From NCBI GenBank assembly GCA_002402545.1, contig DHGA01000025.1:269-8395 (forward strand): 8,127 nucleotides of DNA. Reading direction: 5' to 3'. Position 1 is the stretch's first letter, and every line of letters begins with the position of its first letter. The notes under the pieces are model-generated. The model ran no database searches, was not told the origin of the DNA, and was given only the letters and a program-made list of their open reading frames with translations. This DNA is from Syntrophaceae bacterium UBA4810 (GTDB taxonomy: Bacteria > Desulfobacterota > Syntrophia > Syntrophales > Smithellaceae). A program made the translations under genes and the position numbers. Positions 7,123-8,127 of the stretch are shown here, in pieces.

Positions 7123-7503
7123 ATGTGGGAGAAAAAACAGGAAAGCGAAGAAATAAAAGCTATTTTGGGCAAAGGCGCTGAATTCACAGGTAAGCTGATT
7201 TTTGAAGGCTCGGTCCGTATTGACGGTGATTTTCAGGGAGAAATCAGCGGACAGGGCTCGTTGATTGTCGGTGAAGGGGCCATGGTAAAAGCGACAATTG
7301 CCGTTAAAAGTCTTTATGTCAGCGGTGAAGTTCAGGGGACTGTCAAAGCTAAAGAAAAAGTTCACATCCATTCCACCGGCAAGTTTTCAGGTGATATAAA
7401 TACGCCTGTTTTTGTGATGGAAGAGGGTGCTTTTTTTGAAGGAAAATCGCATATGAACGAGCAGGATCAAAGAAAAATACTCGATGCTCAAGGTGATAAA
7501 TAA
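7123..7503 (+). CDS. Bactofilin family polymer-forming cytoskeletal protein
   Basis: This is a complete 126-residue protein made almost wholly of the bactofilin (DUF583) domain, residues about 15-112. Glycine-rich beta-helix rungs repeat roughly every 17-18 residues: FTGKLIFEGSVRIDGDFQGEI, then GSLIVGEGAMVKATI, LYVSGEVQGTV, VHIHSTGKFSGDI, and TPVFVMEEGAFFEGKSHM. The terminal tails are short and charged (MWEKKQESEE at the start, EQDQRKILDAQGDK at the end), as usual for bactofilins. By family knowledge these proteins polymerise without nucleotide into membrane-associated filaments and often locate cell-wall enzymes or chromosome-segregation factors. The gene sits 77 nt behind rodA with no terminator between, so co-transcription with the Rod operon is possible. 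It has its own perfect AGGAGG site. Overlapping weak terminators follow. The specific cellular role here is not visible from sequence. Confidence 0.95.
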   Translation: MWEKKQESEEIKAILGKGAEFTGKLIFEGSVRIDGDFQGEISGQGSLIVGEGAMVKATIAVKSLYVSGEVQGTVKAKEKVHIHSTGKFSGDINTPVFVMEEGAFFEGKSHMNEQDQRKILDAQGDK

Positions 7504-7557
7504 TTCTTCAATTCCTTAAGTTCATTGTAAATTAAAAAGTAATATAATCAGGCATAT

Positions 7558-7587
7558 AGGCTTTCGAAGGCTTTTTTAGGCCTTTTC
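7558..7587 (+). repeat. Three 10-nt units beginning AGGC
   Basis: AGGCTTTCGA (7558-7567), AGGCTTTTTT (7568-7577) and AGGCCTTTTC (7578-7587) are three adjacent 10-mers with the same first four bases and T-rich remainders. They coincide with the terminator stems, which may explain them fully. Confidence 0.3.
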
Positions 7588-7592
7588 TTTTT
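7559..7592 (+). terminator. Overlapping weak intrinsic terminators after the bactofilin gene
   Basis: Two alternative hairpins are visible. The first, 7560-7563 with 7568-7571 (loop TCGA), is followed by six T residues. The second pairs AAGGC 7567-7571 with GCCTT 7580-7584 and is followed by TTCTTTTT. They share bases 7567-7571, so they are alternatives. Each stem is only 4-5 pairs. Their position, about 57 nt after the stop, suits the end of the mre-mrd-bactofilin transcript. Confidence 0.5.
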
Positions 7593-7631
7593 GCCGCCCC
7601 TAAAAAATTAGACTGCCGGTCAGAAAAAAGC

Positions 7632-7659
7632 TTGACAAGCAGGTGGGCTTGTGTTTATT
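7632..7659 (+). promoter_or_regulatory. Candidate sigma70 promoter ahead of the atp gene
   Basis: A perfect -35 TTGACA at 7632-7637 lies 16 nt before TTTATT at 7654-7659 (4 of 6 to TATAAT). Transcription would start near 7666. It sits downstream of the bactofilin terminators and points at the ATP synthase gene. Inverted half-sites GCTTG (7630-7634), CAAGC (7636-7640) and GCTTG (7647-7651) cover the -35 and spacer and could be an operator. Confidence 0.5.
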
Positions 7660-7665
7660 AACAGC

Positions 7666-7818
7666 TCGAGTTTTGGGTATCAATAAGTAAGGTTTCTTCT
7701 GCTTTAACATTACAAATATTCAAAACATCTTGGTACAACAACAAAATTTTTCGAGGTAATGCTTACTGATGAAAGCCGCCGGGTGAACAAACAAAATGTT
7801 CAGCAGCCGGCTTTTTTT
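7666..7818 (+). ncRNA. Candidate structured leader RNA or small RNA upstream of the atp gene
   Basis: Between the promoter candidate at 7632-7659 and the terminator ending at 7818 lies about 150 nt with no convincing protein gene. Nested complementarity is visible: AGTAAG 7686-7691 with CTTACT 7762-7767, and CATTAC 7708-7713 with GTAATG 7756-7761. The two 3' arms are contiguous and the 5' arms are separated by a 16-nt bulge. The intrinsic terminator hairpin begins 4 nt after this helix. This fits either an attenuated 5' leader of the atp operon or a free small RNA. I recognise no known riboswitch class. No covariation evidence is available. Confidence 0.3.
7772..7818 (+). terminator. Intrinsic terminator hairpin just before the atp gene
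   Basis: AAAGCCG (7772-7778) pairs with CGGCTTT (7808-7814), and TGAAC (7784-7788) with GTTCA (7798-7802). Between the two stems lies an internal loop containing two further possible pairs. The apical loop is nine bases (7789-7797). Seven T residues (7812-7818) follow the stem. It ends 23 nt before the ATG at 7842, so transcripts that read the atp gene from upstream must pass it. Confidence 0.75.
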
Positions 7819-7831
7819 ATGCAACAACAGC

Positions 7832-7836
7832 GAGGT
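7832..7836 (+). promoter_or_regulatory. Ribosome binding site of the ATP synthase b-type gene
   Basis: GAGGT ends 5 nt before ATG 7842 and supports that start. The 8-mer containing it, CGAGGTAA (7831-7838), also occurs at 7752-7759. Confidence 0.7.
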
Positions 7837-7841
7837 AAAGA

Positions 7842-8127
7842 ATGGTTAATGTCATCCCCGATATAACGCTTTTATACCAGATGGCGATTTTTTTGGCTCT
7901 GGTTTTCGTTCTTAATATTTTGCTTTACAAACCCATCCTGAAAATTATCGACCGCCGCAAAAAACAGCTCGATGAGCTGGAAAATGAAATTAAACTTTTT
8001 AACGACTCAGTAGACAAAAAAGCGTCCGAGTACGAAGAAAAGTTAAAACAGGCAAAAGCCAGCGCTTCCGAATTAAAAAAGGAAATAATTCTGGAAGGCA
8101 ATGAACAGGCAAAAAAAATCGTTGACG
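7842..8127 (+). CDS. ATP synthase F0 subunit b/b' (5' part; cut by window edge)
   Basis: The first 95 codons are present and the frame is open to the edge. After MVNVIPDITLLYQ, residues about 11-30 form one membrane helix (LLYQMAIFLALVFVLNILLY). The family signature LYKPILKIIDRRKKQLDELE follows at about 29-48, and then a charged helical stalk (DSVDKKASEYEEKLKQAKASASELKKE). This is the architecture of the F0 b-type peripheral stalk subunit, which links the membrane part to the F1 head. In several deltaproteobacteria two b-type genes (b' then b) open the atp operon. The position as first gene behind a promoter and terminator favours b' here, but the downstream gene is outside the window. A GAGGT site 5 nt upstream fixes the start. 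ATGs at 7819 and 7849 are in other frames. Confidence 0.88.
   Translation, partial: MVNVIPDITLLYQMAIFLALVFVLNILLYKPILKIIDRRKKQLDELENEIKLFNDSVDKKASEYEEKLKQAKASASELKKEIILEGNEQAKKIVD

Larger units (their letters stand above)
7504..7841 (+). other. 338-nt intergenic region between bactofilin and atp genes
   Basis: I see no convincing protein gene here on either strand. From left to right it holds an isolated TATAAT (7543-7548), the AGGC repeats with the bactofilin terminators (7558-7592), a promoter candidate with inverted half-sites (7630-7659), nested complementary arms (7686-7767), and the strong terminator (7772-7818). A 35-codon open frame, 7759-7866, starts inside the helix and ends inside the atp gene; its coding status is doubtful. 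Confidence 0.7.

Noticed and set aside
7521..7548. Possible promoter TTCATT-16-TATAAT after the bactofilin gene
   Set aside because: The -10 is perfect, but the -35 matches only 3 of 6, and a transcript from it would run into the terminators at 7559-7592 within a few bases. AT-rich spacer sequence gives such hits by chance.
7766..7772. CTGATGA resembling the hammerhead ribozyme core
   Set aside because: The second required core element (GAAA after stem II, then stem III and the cleavage site) is missing; a T run follows the stem instead, as in a terminator.
1..8127. Mobile elements, CRISPR arrays, tRNA genes, defence or biosynthetic clusters
   Set aside because: I saw no transposase-like or integrase-like frame, no regularly spaced repeats with spacers, and no cloverleaf. 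All sizeable frames are explained by the housekeeping genes listed.

Overview
The window reads as an ordinary chromosomal housekeeping region of a rod-shaped Gram-negative bacterium. The best guess is a deltaproteobacterial (Desulfobacterota-type) lineage. The reasons are the style of the proteins (MreB, a PpiD-like foldase, a short bactofilin next to an F0 b/b'-type subunit gene) and a moderate GC content judged by eye at somewhat under 50%. The lineage call is inference from gene order and protein resemblance only.

Layout. (1) Positions 1-1391, minus strand: the 5' 463 codons of a membrane-anchored SurA/PpiD-type periplasmic chaperone, cut by the window edge. (2) 1392-1579: a divergent intergenic region with a good sigma70-type promoter facing mreB and a hairpin at the expected mRNA 5' end. 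(3) 1580-7045, plus strand: the full elongation (Rod) operon in canonical order mreB-mreC-mreD-mrdA(PBP2)-mrdB(rodA). mreD and mrdA overlap by 62 nt in different frames. (4) 7123-7503: a bactofilin gene 77 nt after rodA, followed by overlapping weak terminators. (5) 7504-7841: a 338-nt gap with no convincing protein gene. It holds a promoter candidate, nested long-range complementarity and a strong intrinsic-terminator hairpin ending only 23 nt before the next start codon. (6) 7842-8127: the start of an ATP synthase F0 subunit b/b' gene, cut by the right edge.

How the genes work together. MreB filaments under the inner membrane, with MreC and MreD, position the RodA glycosyltransferase and the PBP2 transpeptidase for side-wall peptidoglycan synthesis. 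The bactofilin is a second, nucleotide-independent cytoskeletal polymer and may be read with this operon. The PpiD-like protein would act on envelope proteins in the periplasm but is transcribed divergently. The atp gene starts a separate energy-conservation operon.

I found no mobile element, CRISPR array, tRNA or rRNA, and no clearly new protein system. The least explained stretch is the 7504-7841 gap: its structure suggests an attenuated leader or a small RNA ahead of the ATP synthase genes. Two start codons were chosen inside longer open frames: mreB at 1580 rather than 1565, and mrdA at ATG 4020 rather than TTG 4014. In both cases a Shine-Dalgarno sequence decides.
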